A stretch of DNA of 60,744 nt, from NCBI RefSeq assembly GCF_002093625.1, contig NZ_MRWD01000031.1, forward strand, positions 1 through 60,744, in the 5' to 3' direction. Positions within the stretch are counted from its first letter, which is position 1. The number at the start of each line of letters is the position of its first letter. The position numbers and the translations under genes were made by a program. Under the pieces are notes generated by a model. It was not told the origin of the DNA. It made no database searches and worked only from the letters and a program-made list of their open reading frames with translations. The stretch comes from Rouxiella silvae. GTDB lineage: Bacteria; Pseudomonadota; Gammaproteobacteria; Enterobacterales; Enterobacteriaceae. Positions 36,303 through 44,942 of the stretch are shown here, one piece after another.

Positions 36303-37565
36303 TTAGGCGGCATCATGACCCGATTCTGGGGTGAATATTGTCGCCTCGGGTCGTTCAAAGGTTTTCTTCCCGGCTTTAAATCCCATCAGCGGCGGCGCTA
36401 TTTCAGCCACTACAGCCGCGGCATTCACTGCGTTAAATACCACAAAATCTGCACGGCATCCCGGCGTCAGGCCGTAGTTTTTCAAACGCAACAGGAGAGC
36501 CGACTCGGTTGAAATCCACGCCAGACAACGCAGTAACTCAGCCTCGGTCGCCAACTGACTCACGTTGGCAAAAAGATTGGCCTGCCGCACCAGCGAAGCA
36601 TCGCCGTAGGGAGTGAAAGGATTGGCAATATTGTTGCTCGACAGTGAACAGATCACGCCGCAATTATCGAGACAGGCCAAGGGAGCCAGTCCTCGCGGGC
36701 GATGATGAAAATGATCTCTCCCGGTGAGAAACAGATCCGTTGCAGGCAGTGAAGTGATGCTGACACCCGCCAACGCCATTTGTTTACCGAGCGCCACTAC
36801 TTGCTCGCGCGGCAACGCCGAAAGTTTGGTCACGTGACCGACGGTAACGCGCCCCTGACGCCCAAATTTTTCTGTATATTCAATAACCTTGGGTAGCATC
36901 ATGTTATCGGGGGAGAGGTCAAAATCGAGATGGAAATCAAGATTGCAGTCGTATTCCACCGCCATGTCGAACAGCCGCTCTATTTGCCCCAGCGGCGAGC
37001 TGTCAGTGTAAGGGCAGCCGCCTAACACCTCGGCGCCTTGATCAAGCGCCTGGCGTAACAACGCCTCGGTACCCGGATTATTCAACATACCCTCCTGGGG
37101 GAATACGCAAATCTCCAGCGTTATTGCCCACGCATAGTCTTTCTGCAGTCGCCGCACTGCGTTAAATCCTTGCAGGCCTATTTGCGGGTCCAGCTCGACG
37201 TGCGTGCGCATATGCGTGGTGCCCTGAACAATCGCTTTATCCAACACGCTGGCGCCGCGCTGATAAATATCCTGCTCGGTAAACGCCAACTTTGCCCGGC
37301 GGGTTTGCTCCACCGCCTCATGCACCGTACCTGCGTGCAACTCACAGCGCGACAGAATGCAGGCTTTATCGAGATGGATGTGCGTTTCAACCAGTCCGGG
37401 CAGCAGCAGTTTGCCCTGTAAATCGAGCGTAGCGGCATTTTTTTCTGCCTCAGCAGACAGTTCATCCACAAAGAAACCATTTTCAACCCGCAGGCTGAGT
37501 GGCTTAAGCGGCGAAGTCGGCAGACGGGCATTCACAATTTTCAGTGCTTGGGTGAAATTACGCAT
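36303..37565 (-). CDS. Amidohydrolase, cytosine deaminase-like (first of three)
   Basis: A 420-residue amidohydrolase-superfamily enzyme near CodA/AtzC. The first metal site is THIHLDK (His62, His64). Later barrel histidines are in LDFHLDFD and TVGHVTKL. At the strand-8 position, where CodA has a catalytic Asp (GHDD), this protein reads SSNN followed by NPFTPYGD, a subgroup variation. It is likely cytoplasmic and hydrolyses a C-N bond in a cyclic or amidine substrate; the substrate is unknown. GGAG precedes the ATG and lies at the edge of the double ATTGCTAGCAAT operator, so repression would be direct. Confidence 0.85.
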   Translation of the reverse strand: MRNFTQALKIVNARLPTSPLKPLSLRVENGFFVDELSAEAEKNAATLDLQGKLLLPGLVETHIHLDKACILSRCELHAGTVHEAVEQTRRAKLAFTEQDIYQRGASVLDKAIVQGTTHMRTHVELDPQIGLQGFNAVRRLQKDYAWAITLEICVFPQEGMLNNPGTEALLRQALDQGAEVLGGCPYTDSSPLGQIERLFDMAVEYDCNLDFHLDFDLSPDNMMLPKVIEYTEKFGRQGRVTVGHVTKLSALPREQVVALGKQMALAGVSITSLPATDLFLTGRDHFHHRPRGLAPLACLDNCGVICSLSSNNIANPFTPYGDASLVRQANLFANVSQLATEAELLRCLAWISTESALLLRLKNYGLTPGCRADFVVFNAVNAAAVVAEIAPPLMGFKAGKKTFERPEATIFTPESGHDAA

Positions 37566-37573
37566 TTATTTCT

Positions 37574-37614
37574 CCATATTGCTAGCATTAGCATGTATTT
37601 TGCTAGCAATATGG
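37574..37614. promoter_or_regulatory. Double operator between amidohydrolase 1 and SnoaL genes
   Basis: CCATATTGCTAGCA (37574-37587) and TGCTAGCAATATGG (37601-37614) are exact inverted copies separated by 13 bp. Each contains a near-copy of the 12-bp palindrome ATTGCTAGCAAT (37578-37589 and 37599-37610). The same palindrome recurs at 46569 and 46748. It begins 9 bp upstream of the amidohydrolase ATG and is about 135 bp from the SnoaL gene, so it can serve both divergent promoters. The GntR protein encoded nearby is the likely binder. Confidence 0.8.
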
Positions 37615-37747
37615 ATGCCATCTTGATCAGCGCCGTCGCGACAGGCCCGATGCTGAAAAAGGGCAATTTAATTGCACACTAAGCGTGCGCCCTTGCACCG
37701 CATGGAATCATTGACACGATAGTGGAAACCTCACTGGGAGAAAAAAG

Positions 37748-38146
37748 ATGAAACAGGAAAATAGTGCCGTAGAAATTGTTAGCAATTTTTTGGCGGCGTC
37801 GATGGCGCCGGACCCAGTCAAGGCAGCGACCTACATGGCGGCAGACGTTGTCATTACTTTTACCGGAAAACGCGTGATGCCCGACGCACATCACATCACC
37901 GCGTTTAACAAGGCACGTTATGCCTGGGTGAAGAAGTCTATTGGCCAGTATGACTGGATGGACAAAGGTGATCACACGGTCGTGTATTCGAACGGCACGC
38001 TTTACGGGGAATGGCCGGACGGTCGGAAATTTGCCGGTAATCGTTATCTAGACCGCTATGAAATTCGCGACGGTAAAATCACGCATATGGACGTATGGAA
38101 CGACAGCGCCGAGTGGATATTAGTGCCTGAGATTTCGCAGCGCTAA
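37748..38146 (+). CDS. SnoaL-like (NTF2-fold) protein
   Basis: A 132-residue protein of the SnoaL/NTF2-like fold: VSNFLAASMAPDPVKAATYMAADVVITFTGKRV at the N-terminus, then YGEWPDGRKFAGNRYLDRYEIRDGKITHMDVWND with the typical sheet and conserved Asp/His pocket residues. Such proteins are isomerases, hydrolases or simple binding proteins; the reaction here is unknown. GGGAG precedes the ATG. It is enclosed by genes of the amidohydrolase cluster and shares their divergent operator region, so it probably acts in the same pathway. Confidence 0.78.
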   Translation: MKQENSAVEIVSNFLAASMAPDPVKAATYMAADVVITFTGKRVMPDAHHITAFNKARYAWVKKSIGQYDWMDKGDHTVVYSNGTLYGEWPDGRKFAGNRYLDRYEIRDGKITHMDVWNDSAEWILVPEISQR

Positions 38147-38156
38147 CAGGTATTTT

Positions 38157-38188
38157 GCCGCCTTCACAGAGTAAAAGTCGAAGGCGGC
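38157..38188. terminator. Hairpin between SnoaL and amidohydrolase 3 genes
   Basis: GCCGCCTTC (38157-38165) pairs with GAAGGCGGC (38180-38188), a 9-bp GC-rich stem between convergent genes. No good U-tract on either strand, so termination strength is uncertain. Confidence 0.45.
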
Positions 38189-38198
38189 GGGGGATGAG

Positions 38199-39680
38199 TT
38201 AAGTGCGTGGATTCAGTGGAAACGACGGCGTGAAAAGGCGGCTGCACGGCGGGTGCTGGAAGCTTCTTTCAGGATAAGTGCGCATCAGCTTTTCAAACTG
38301 CCGCTGGGCCTGATAATGAAGCTGGTCAAGGTCAACCCGATGCTTGACTAATTGCCGGTCCCATACCACTTTTTCACCGGCAATAATCACTCCGCGCACG
38401 TCACGACCATTACCGTTGATCACCACCGCCGTAATGGGGTCAAAAATCTGCCCCATCGCCGGTTCGTCTAGCGAAATAATCGTGATATCAGCCTGCGCGC
38501 CCGGGCATAGTCGGCCAATATCCTCACGGCCTAGGGCTTTTGCTCCGCCTAGCGTGGCCATGCGGTAATAGTCGGCGGCGCTGGCAGCCTGCACATTTTG
38601 CGTCACCACCCGGCTTAACACGGTGCCAAGATGCATGTTGGTCAGCATATCCGGTGGGAAAGTGTCGGTGCCTAATCCCATATTCACACCGGCTTCACGC
38701 AGGGGGAGGTACTGCTCAAGATACTTGGCGTGACGACCTGATACCAGCGGACAGAGCACCAGATTGGCGGCTGAGTCGGCCAGCAGCCTGATATCACGCG
38801 TAATACTTGCCTGCGTCGGCGACTTTCCGCCGAGGAATTGACCGTGCGGAAGCAGCATTTTCTTATGCAACAGCCCTGCGTCAGCCAGCACCTGAAGCGA
38901 TGAGCGCCCTTGAAACCGGCGATCAACTTCATTGACTTCAAGCTCACTCTGACAGCAGTGCAGCCGAACGCTGCATTCCTGACGCTGCACCGCTTCGCTC
39001 AGCGCGGCAAGCAGAGCGGGCGTACAGCCTTCGATGCGATCGGGTGCCAAAAAGCCGCGCAGGATTGGAGAATCACGCATCCTGATTTCTTCGATAAAAC
39101 GCTCAGCGTCCTCCAGACCCGCCAGTCCGCGCGCCTCATCAAAACGCATGCCAATTTGGCCGTCGGCTTCAACCACGTTGTGACCCGCCATGAACGCCGG
39201 ACCCAGCCACGCGCGCAGTCCGAGAGACTCCGCCACGTCAGCCGCGTGGCGATATTCGTCGATATCCTCAGCCCATTGTCGATACAAAATGGAGGTGATA
39301 GGGACTGCACTGGTTACCCCATTGAGCAACAGATGGGTATAGGCATACAGCTTGTTAAAATTGAGTTCCTCGCGGGAATAAAGGTCGCGCCGTTGCCAGT
39401 CTGCCGCCACCACGCGGCCCTTTTGCCAGCCGGGCTGATTGTCAAAACCGAGCACGGTGGTATCGAGGTCACCCAGTGCGTCCAAGTCAATAAATCCGGG
39501 GCCAACCAGCGCATTCCCGGCGTTTATCTCCTCATCTACCGCGCCGGTATAACGCTCACCGACAAACAACACTCGCTCGCCCTGATAAACCACTTCTCCC
39601 GGCGAATAGAGCCGATGGTCGTTGTCTTTATATCCCACTACCCAGGTGGCACTGAGGCGGATAATTTTTTGCGCCGCCAT
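38199..39680 (-). CDS. Amidohydrolase with DLD in place of the HxH metal motif (third of three)
   Basis: A 493-residue protein of the chlorohydrolase/SsnA-like amidohydrolase group. Where the family has HxH, it reads GFIDLDALGDLDT, so Asp65 and Asp67 replace the first two histidines. The later sites remain: His in VRLHCCQSE, His in LLPHGQFLGG, and Asp in GLGTDTFPPD. It may use one metal bound by the remaining residues or have a changed reaction. ATG 39680 overlaps the stop of the preceding gene by one base (TGATG), indicating translational coupling. It is the last gene of the ABC-transporter operon. Substrate unknown. Confidence 0.8.
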   Translation of the reverse strand: MAAQKIIRLSATWVVGYKDNDHRLYSPGEVVYQGERVLFVGERYTGAVDEEINAGNALVGPGFIDLDALGDLDTTVLGFDNQPGWQKGRVVAADWQRRDLYSREELNFNKLYAYTHLLLNGVTSAVPITSILYRQWAEDIDEYRHAADVAESLGLRAWLGPAFMAGHNVVEADGQIGMRFDEARGLAGLEDAERFIEEIRMRDSPILRGFLAPDRIEGCTPALLAALSEAVQRQECSVRLHCCQSELEVNEVDRRFQGRSSLQVLADAGLLHKKMLLPHGQFLGGKSPTQASITRDIRLLADSAANLVLCPLVSGRHAKYLEQYLPLREAGVNMGLGTDTFPPDMLTNMHLGTVLSRVVTQNVQAASAADYYRMATLGGAKALGREDIGRLCPGAQADITIISLDEPAMGQIFDPITAVVINGNGRDVRGVIIAGEKVVWDRQLVKHRVDLDQLHYQAQRQFEKLMRTYPERSFQHPPCSRLFTPSFPLNPRT

Positions 39681-40876
39681 CAAAACAGGCACTCACCGTT
39701 GGCCGCTACCACTTTACCGTGCTTGATAACCGTGCGCGGCATCGGTTGGGCGACGATAGCTTCGGCCACCACGCGGGCGGGTAAAAGCACTAAATCGGCG
39801 CGACATCCTACTTCAATGCCATAGTTTTCACGCTTCATCACTCGTGCGCCGCCATAGGTAATAGCGTCTAACGCATTTAGCATTTCGCTGTCTTTACGCC
39901 AGCGGTAACGCAGCCCTACCATCATGGCGCGATGCAGCATGTCACCGTTGCCATAAGGACTCCAGGTGTCGCGTATTCCGTCGTTACCGGCACAAACGTC
40001 AACGCCATGTTCTCGCAGCAACAGGTAAGGCGGCACTGCCACGTCAACCGGCGCGGTGGTGGCGATGGAAATACCCAGCTCTGCAAGCTGTTCGGCAAAC
40101 CATTTTTGCCGGTCTGCTTCGACCATCCCCAAGCAAAATGCGTGACTGATGGTGACCTTACCGCTCAGACCGAATTCGCGGGTTTTATCCAAAATGCGTT
40201 CCACGCTAAACGCACCGACTTCACCACGTTCATGCAAATGAATATCCACGCCTTTATCGTATTTCGCCGCCAGGCGGAAAATAATATTTAAATGTGCGAT
40301 CGGATCTTTCTCATAGGTGCAAGGGTCCAGCCCGCCAATGTAATCAGCTCCTAGGATCAGCGCCTGTTCAAGGTGTTTCTCCGCACCTGGATTTTCCAAA
40401 ATCCCGCTTTGCGGAAATGCCACCGTTTCAATATCAATGGCGTGCGCCAGCTTCTCTTTGGTGGCCAGCACGCCTTCTATATGACTGACGCCGATTTCAT
40501 TATCCACATCAATATGTGTGCGGATAAACGAGGTACCTCGGCTGATGCAGTGTCGCGCAATGCGTTCAGACTGGAGCTGAGAGTCGGGATGATGTTCCCG
40601 ACGATAGGCGCGTTCATTGGCAATAATGGCAGGCAGGTTGCGCGGCACGTCGTTTTCATACCACTCTCGGCCCCACAGGCTTTTATCGATGTGTGCATGG
40701 CCGTCAATAAAACCGGGCAACAGCAGCTGATTATTGCCCTCAATAACCTCGGATTGAGCCACCGCCGCAGAGAGATCGGGTGCAATCTCGACAATTACGC
40801 CGTCGTGAATTAATACGTCCAACGTATTTACGCCAGTAAAAGGACGGACCTGTTTTAAAAGTAATGACGAGCTCAT
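39680..40876 (-). CDS. Amidohydrolase, cytosine deaminase-like (second of three)
   Basis: A 398-residue CodA-like deaminase/amidohydrolase. It has GFIDGHAHIDK (His60, His62), DIHLHERGEVG with metal His and neighbouring Glu, TISHAFCLG, and CAGNDGIRDTWSPYGNGD with the strand-8 Asp, so the full catalytic set is kept. It starts at 40876 with AGGAG seven bases upstream; its ATG overlaps the stop of the ATPase gene (ATGA). Such tight coupling to an importer implies that the imported compound is the substrate, probably an amino- or oxo-substituted heterocycle (inference from family). Confidence 0.87.
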   Translation of the reverse strand: MSSSLLLKQVRPFTGVNTLDVLIHDGVIVEIAPDLSAAVAQSEVIEGNNQLLLPGFIDGHAHIDKSLWGREWYENDVPRNLPAIIANERAYRREHHPDSQLQSERIARHCISRGTSFIRTHIDVDNEIGVSHIEGVLATKEKLAHAIDIETVAFPQSGILENPGAEKHLEQALILGADYIGGLDPCTYEKDPIAHLNIIFRLAAKYDKGVDIHLHERGEVGAFSVERILDKTREFGLSGKVTISHAFCLGMVEADRQKWFAEQLAELGISIATTAPVDVAVPPYLLLREHGVDVCAGNDGIRDTWSPYGNGDMLHRAMMVGLRYRWRKDSEMLNALDAITYGGARVMKRENYGIEVGCRADLVLLPARVVAEAIVAQPMPRTVIKHGKVVAANGECLF

Positions 40877-41958
40877 CGTATTTCTCCTGTGATCGCTTGC
40901 AAAGAAGGGCGCGCCGCGGCGACCGGATGGTGGCATTCGATTTGGTGAAGCGCAGACATGGCGTGGACCGGCGGTGCCGTTAGACGGCAAATGTCAGTCG
41001 CCAGCGGGCAGCGCGGATGAAACGCACAACCGGCGGGCGGCGACAGCGCGCTGGGCATCTCGCCGGAAATTGCGGCCCGCGCCTGATTAGGTTGGTCAAT
41101 TTTGGGAATGGCGTCGAGCAGCATCCGGGTATAAGGATGGCCAGGCTGACGGAAAATTTCATCCACCGGACCCAGCTCGACAATACGGCCGAGATACATC
41201 ACGCCGACGCGGTCAGAAATATGCGCAATGACCGACATATTATGACTGATAAAGAAGTAAGTCAGGCCCAGCGTTTCCTGCAAATCGCTCATCAGATTCA
41301 GAACCTGCGCCTGCACCGATACGTCCAGCGCTGAGGTCGGTTCGTCGCAAATCAAAAAGTCTGGCTGGGTCGCGAGTGCGCGTGCAATCGAAATACGTTG
41401 GCGCTGGCCGCCGGAGAACTCGTGCGGGAATTTAAACATGTCACCCTCCGCCAGTCCGACCTGACGCAGCAGCGTCGCCACCTGACTCCGTGCTTGACGC
41501 GTCGTGCCGACCCGATTTTGCAGGCGCAGCGGTTCAGCAATAATGCGCTCTACGCGCCAGCGTGGATTAAGGCTGGCGTAAGGGTCTTGAAAAATCATCT
41601 GAATCCCACGGCCGGGTGAGGTATCGCCCGGCGTCAGTGTTCGGCCCGCGTGAGAAATTTTTCCCTTGGTGGGTGTGTAAAGTCCTGCCAGCGCACGGGC
41701 AACGGTGGATTTTCCGCAGCCAGATTCGCCGACCAAGCTAAAGGTTTCACCCTGTTGCACACTAAAGCTTATTCCTCTCACCGCTTGGAGTTGTTGTTTC
41801 GGCTGGCGTTTAAACAGGCTGCCCATGCCGCCGCTGCCGACTTCAAAGCTGATATGCAAGTCCTCAACCTGCATAATAGTATGCGCCTGCGGGTTCCGTG
41901 CGCCGGCCTCTTCATTGTCTACAGGGGTCAGTGGAACTGTCTGTTTCATCGTATTCAT
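40873..41958 (-). CDS. Opp/Dpp-type ABC transporter ATPase (DppF/OppF-like)
   Basis: A 361-residue peptide/nickel-family ATPase. Walker A GESGCGKST, the Opp-type FQDPYASLNPR, signature FSGGQRQR, Walker B FLICDEP, and a C-terminal four-cysteine-type oligopeptide motif (GCAFHPRCP ... CRLTAPP ... IECHHP) that probably binds an Fe-S cluster as in DppF/OppF relatives. It starts with AAGGAG upstream. It is fifth gene of the operon, 9 bp after the partner ATPase, and overlaps the next amidohydrolase by 4 bp. Confidence 0.93.
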   Translation of the reverse strand: MNTMKQTVPLTPVDNEEAGARNPQAHTIMQVEDLHISFEVGSGGMGSLFKRQPKQQLQAVRGISFSVQQGETFSLVGESGCGKSTVARALAGLYTPTKGKISHAGRTLTPGDTSPGRGIQMIFQDPYASLNPRWRVERIIAEPLRLQNRVGTTRQARSQVATLLRQVGLAEGDMFKFPHEFSGGQRQRISIARALATQPDFLICDEPTSALDVSVQAQVLNLMSDLQETLGLTYFFISHNMSVIAHISDRVGVMYLGRIVELGPVDEIFRQPGHPYTRMLLDAIPKIDQPNQARAAISGEMPSALSPPAGCAFHPRCPLATDICRLTAPPVHAMSALHQIECHHPVAAARPSLQAITGEIR

Positions 41959-41967
41959 GGTGTCTCC

Positions 41968-42954
41968 TTAAAGATTCAGACAGGCGACGCGCGTCTCGCC
42001 CCGTGTTTGCAGCGTGGGCGAATGCAGACTGCACTGTTCAAGACGCTGCGTGCAGCGCGGATGAAAAGAACAGCCGCTGGGAAGTTGATTAAGCCGCGGC
42101 ATTGAGCCGTCGATTTGCGCCAGACGTGGGCGGCGCTCGGTCAGGCTGGGGATCGAGGCCATCAGCCCGCGCGTGTAGGGATGCCGTGGCTGCTGCAGTA
42201 CCTGTTGTACTGGCCCGGTTTCAATCAGCTGTCCGGCATACATTACCGCCACACGGTCGCAAATTTCGGCGATCACTCCCATATCGTGAGTGATAATCAT
42301 CACCGCCGTGCCGTGCTGTTTGCACAGGCGTTTTATCAATCCGAGCACCTGCGCCTGCACCGAAACGTCCAGGGCAGTAGTCGGTTCGTCGGCGATCACC
42401 AGTTCCGGTTCCACGCACAGCGCCAGTGCGATAATAATGCGTTGGCGCATGCCGCCGGAAAATTGATGAGGATACTGTTCAAGCCGCTGTTCGGCACTGC
42501 TGATACCGACTTCTCCCATTAGTTCAATGGCGCGACTGCGGCTCTGTTCGGCATTCAGCGGCAGGTGAGTGCGAATGGTTTCAATCAGCTGTTCGCCGAT
42601 GGTCAGCACGGGGTTAAGGCTGGTCAACGGGTCTTGGAAAATACAGCTAATTTTTCTGCCCCGCAGCAGGCGTCTTTCCGCTTCGTTAAGATTGTCGATG
42701 CGCTGGCCGTTAAATAATATTTTGCCGCCACTGATGCGGCCGGGGGACTCAAGCAGGCCCGAGATAGCGGAACCGGTAAGTGATTTACCCGCCCCTGACT
42801 CGCCAACGACGCCAAGAATTTCACCGGCGTTGAGTGAAAAAGAGACATCGCGGATCGCCAGCAGAGCGCCTTTACGGTGCATAAACTCAACGCTGAGTCC
42901 TTCGACCTCCAGTAACGGAGCCTGAGGAGGGCAAGAAAGCGGGCTGCTGTTCAT
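41968..42954 (-). CDS. Opp/Dpp-type ABC transporter ATPase (DppD/OppD-like)
   Basis: A 328-residue partner ATPase. Walker A GESGAGKSLT, FQDPLTSLNPVLTIGEQ, signature FSGGMRQR, Walker B LVIADEP, and a C-terminal CSFHPRCTQRLEQC Fe-S-like motif typical of the D/F ATPase pair. AGGAG precedes the ATG. It lies 9 bp downstream of the OppC-like permease gene. With the F-type ATPase it powers import through the two permeases. Confidence 0.93.
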   Translation of the reverse strand: MNSSPLSCPPQAPLLEVEGLSVEFMHRKGALLAIRDVSFSLNAGEILGVVGESGAGKSLTGSAISGLLESPGRISGGKILFNGQRIDNLNEAERRLLRGRKISCIFQDPLTSLNPVLTIGEQLIETIRTHLPLNAEQSRSRAIELMGEVGISSAEQRLEQYPHQFSGGMRQRIIIALALCVEPELVIADEPTTALDVSVQAQVLGLIKRLCKQHGTAVMIITHDMGVIAEICDRVAVMYAGQLIETGPVQQVLQQPRHPYTRGLMASIPSLTERRPRLAQIDGSMPRLNQLPSGCSFHPRCTQRLEQCSLHSPTLQTRGETRVACLNL

Positions 42955-42963
42955 GGTCTTCTC

Positions 42964-43947
42964 CTAACGTAATTTAGGGTTGAGAATATCCCGCAGCCAG
43001 TCGCCGAGGATGTTAAATGCCAGTGACAATGTCACTAATACCAAGGCGGGAAACAGCACCACCCACCACTGGCCGGAAAACAGATACTGATTGCCTTCAT
43101 TGATAAGCGTGCCCAGCGACGGCTGGTCTGGCGGCATGCCTACGCCAAGAAACGACAGGGTCGCTTCGGTGAGGATAGCCAGGCCAAGATGCAGCGTCGC
43201 CAACACGGAAACCGGACTCAGCACGTTAGGCAGAATATGGGCAAACATAATGTGCAGGCTACGGCCCCCGCTAACTTTGGAGGCCAGCACATACTCTTTA
43301 TGCTTTTCGAGGATCGTTAGGCTGCGGATTGTGCGGGCGTACTGCATCCAGCCGGTCAAGGCAATAGAGGCGACGATAATCGGCATCGCCATTTCCCCCT
43401 GTAGCGCCTTGGGCAAAATACCGCGCGCCACGCCGCTTATCAGCAGCGAAAACATAATCGTTGGAATGCTCAGCATGGCGTCAGCGAAGCGCATAATCAC
43501 CGTATCGACCAGCCCGCCGAGATAGCCACTCAACACCCCAAGCAGCACGCCGATCAGCAGAGAAAGCCCCACGCTGATTAAGCCGACAATCAGTGAAATA
43601 TGCAGTCCATAAAGCATCAGCGACAGCAGGTCACGCCCCTGAACGTCGGTGCCGAGCCAGAAGTGCGCATCACCCCCGGTTAACCAAGAAGGCGGAAGCT
43701 CCGAGTTCATCAGGTCAAAGCTTGAGGCGTCGAAAATTGAATAGGGCGCTAGCCAGCCGCTGAAAATACCGGAAATTAACAGCGCTACGGTCCAAAAGAA
43801 GGCCATAACGGTGATTTTTGATTTCCAAAAGTAGTAGAGGAAATCGCTGTCTATAAAAGCGGTCAGGTTTTGTTTAATTAACTGCAACCGGGTGGGCGCA
43901 GCGACTGCGTTAAATTCAGCGGGTTGCCGGGAGTCTTGATTCATCAT
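42964..43947 (-). CDS. Opp/Dpp-type ABC transporter permease (DppC/OppC-like)
   Basis: A 327-residue inner-membrane permease with about six helices and the longer N-terminal cytoplasmic extension of the C-type subunit. LGTDVQGRDLLSLMLYG near 98 and the EAA loop YVLASKVSGGRSLHIMFAHILPNV near 220 are family marks. Starts with tandem Met codons (MMNQD). It lies between the B-type permease (11 bp) and the D-type ATPase (9 bp). Confidence 0.93.
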   Translation of the reverse strand: MMNQDSRQPAEFNAVAAPTRLQLIKQNLTAFIDSDFLYYFWKSKITVMAFFWTVALLISGIFSGWLAPYSIFDASSFDLMNSELPPSWLTGGDAHFWLGTDVQGRDLLSLMLYGLHISLIVGLISVGLSLLIGVLLGVLSGYLGGLVDTVIMRFADAMLSIPTIMFSLLISGVARGILPKALQGEMAMPIIVASIALTGWMQYARTIRSLTILEKHKEYVLASKVSGGRSLHIMFAHILPNVLSPVSVLATLHLGLAILTEATLSFLGVGMPPDQPSLGTLINEGNQYLFSGQWWVVLFPALVLVTLSLAFNILGDWLRDILNPKLR

Positions 43948-43958
43948 AGTTGTCTCAC

Positions 43959-44924
43959 TCAGGACTTTTTCATACGCGGGTCAATCAGGTAATAAAGCAG
44001 ATCGACCAAGGTATTAATGACAATGAAAATTAATGCGATAAATATCAGGTAAGCCGAAATAACCGGAATATCGACATTATTAATCGCCTGAATAAAAAGC
44101 AGTCCCATGCCCGGCCATTGGAATACAGTCTCAGTGACAATCGCAAAAGCAATTAGACCACCAATTTGTAATCCCACAATCGTTACCACCGGTAATAACG
44201 CGTTACGCAGAGCATGGCGATAATAGATGCTCGCCTTATGCAGGCCGCGCGCTTTGGCGAACTTAATATAGTCTGTGCGCATAACCTCCAGCATTTCCGA
44301 GCGCACCAAACGCATAATCAGCGTTATCATAAACAGCGAAAGAGAGAGCGCAGGCAGCACAATGGATTTCCATCCGCTCACGCTGAGCAGTCCGGTGCTC
44401 CACAGGCCAAAATGGGTCGTTACGCCACGTCCGCTAGAGGGGAAAATTCCTAGATAAACCGAGAAGACAATAATCAGCAAAATACCAATCAGGAAGCTGG
44501 GCAGCGAGACGCCTATCAATGATAAAAATTGCACTAATCCCAGCAGCAATCGGTTTTTACTTATCGCCGACCACACTCCGAGCGGGAATCCCACCAGCAA
44601 TGAGATAACCACAGCCACCAACACCAGCTCCAGCGTGGCGGGAAGACGCTCCATAATTAAATGAAAAACGTCTACCTGGTTGTAATAGGAAATACCAAAG
44701 TCGCCGTGGCAAATGCGCACCACAAAGCGCGCAAACTGGGTCAGCATAGGGTCGCTGAGGCCTAATTTGATGCGCAAATCGGTGCGCTCCTGCTGCGTTG
44801 CGCTTTCCGGTAGCATGTTATTGACTGGGTCACCCAAATACTGAAACATGCTGAATGAAATAAACGCCACCGCCAGCATCAGGCCAATCATTTGCAACAG
44901 CCGTTTAATGATATAACTCACCAT
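43959..44924 (-). CDS. Opp/Dpp-type ABC transporter permease (DppB/OppB-like)
   Basis: A 321-residue B-type permease: MVSYIIKRLLQMIGLMLAVAFISF at the start, ISYYNQVDVFHLIMERLPATLELVLVAV, and the EAA loop YIKFAKARGLHKASIYYRHALRNALLPV near 215, ending in the typical LIDPRMKKS. It follows the binding-protein gene after 18 bp. Together with the C-type subunit it forms the membrane channel of the importer. Confidence 0.93.
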   Translation of the reverse strand: MVSYIIKRLLQMIGLMLAVAFISFSMFQYLGDPVNNMLPESATQQERTDLRIKLGLSDPMLTQFARFVVRICHGDFGISYYNQVDVFHLIMERLPATLELVLVAVVISLLVGFPLGVWSAISKNRLLLGLVQFLSLIGVSLPSFLIGILLIIVFSVYLGIFPSSGRGVTTHFGLWSTGLLSVSGWKSIVLPALSLSLFMITLIMRLVRSEMLEVMRTDYIKFAKARGLHKASIYYRHALRNALLPVVTIVGLQIGGLIAFAIVTETVFQWPGMGLLFIQAINNVDIPVISAYLIFIALIFIVINTLVDLLYYLIDPRMKKS

Positions 44925-44942
44925 TGTGCGCTCTCTCTGTTG

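Noticed and set aside
38910-39824. 304-codon open frame antisense to two amidohydrolases
   Set aside because: It runs across two coupled amidohydrolase genes, has no recognisable domain or ribosome site, and reflects GC-rich codon bias only.
43740-43760. Additional GCTAGC operator copy inside the OppC-like permease gene
   Set aside because: Only the central hexamer matches (GCGCTAGCCAG); flanking bases do not continue the ATTGCTAGCAAT palindrome and it is within coding sequence.
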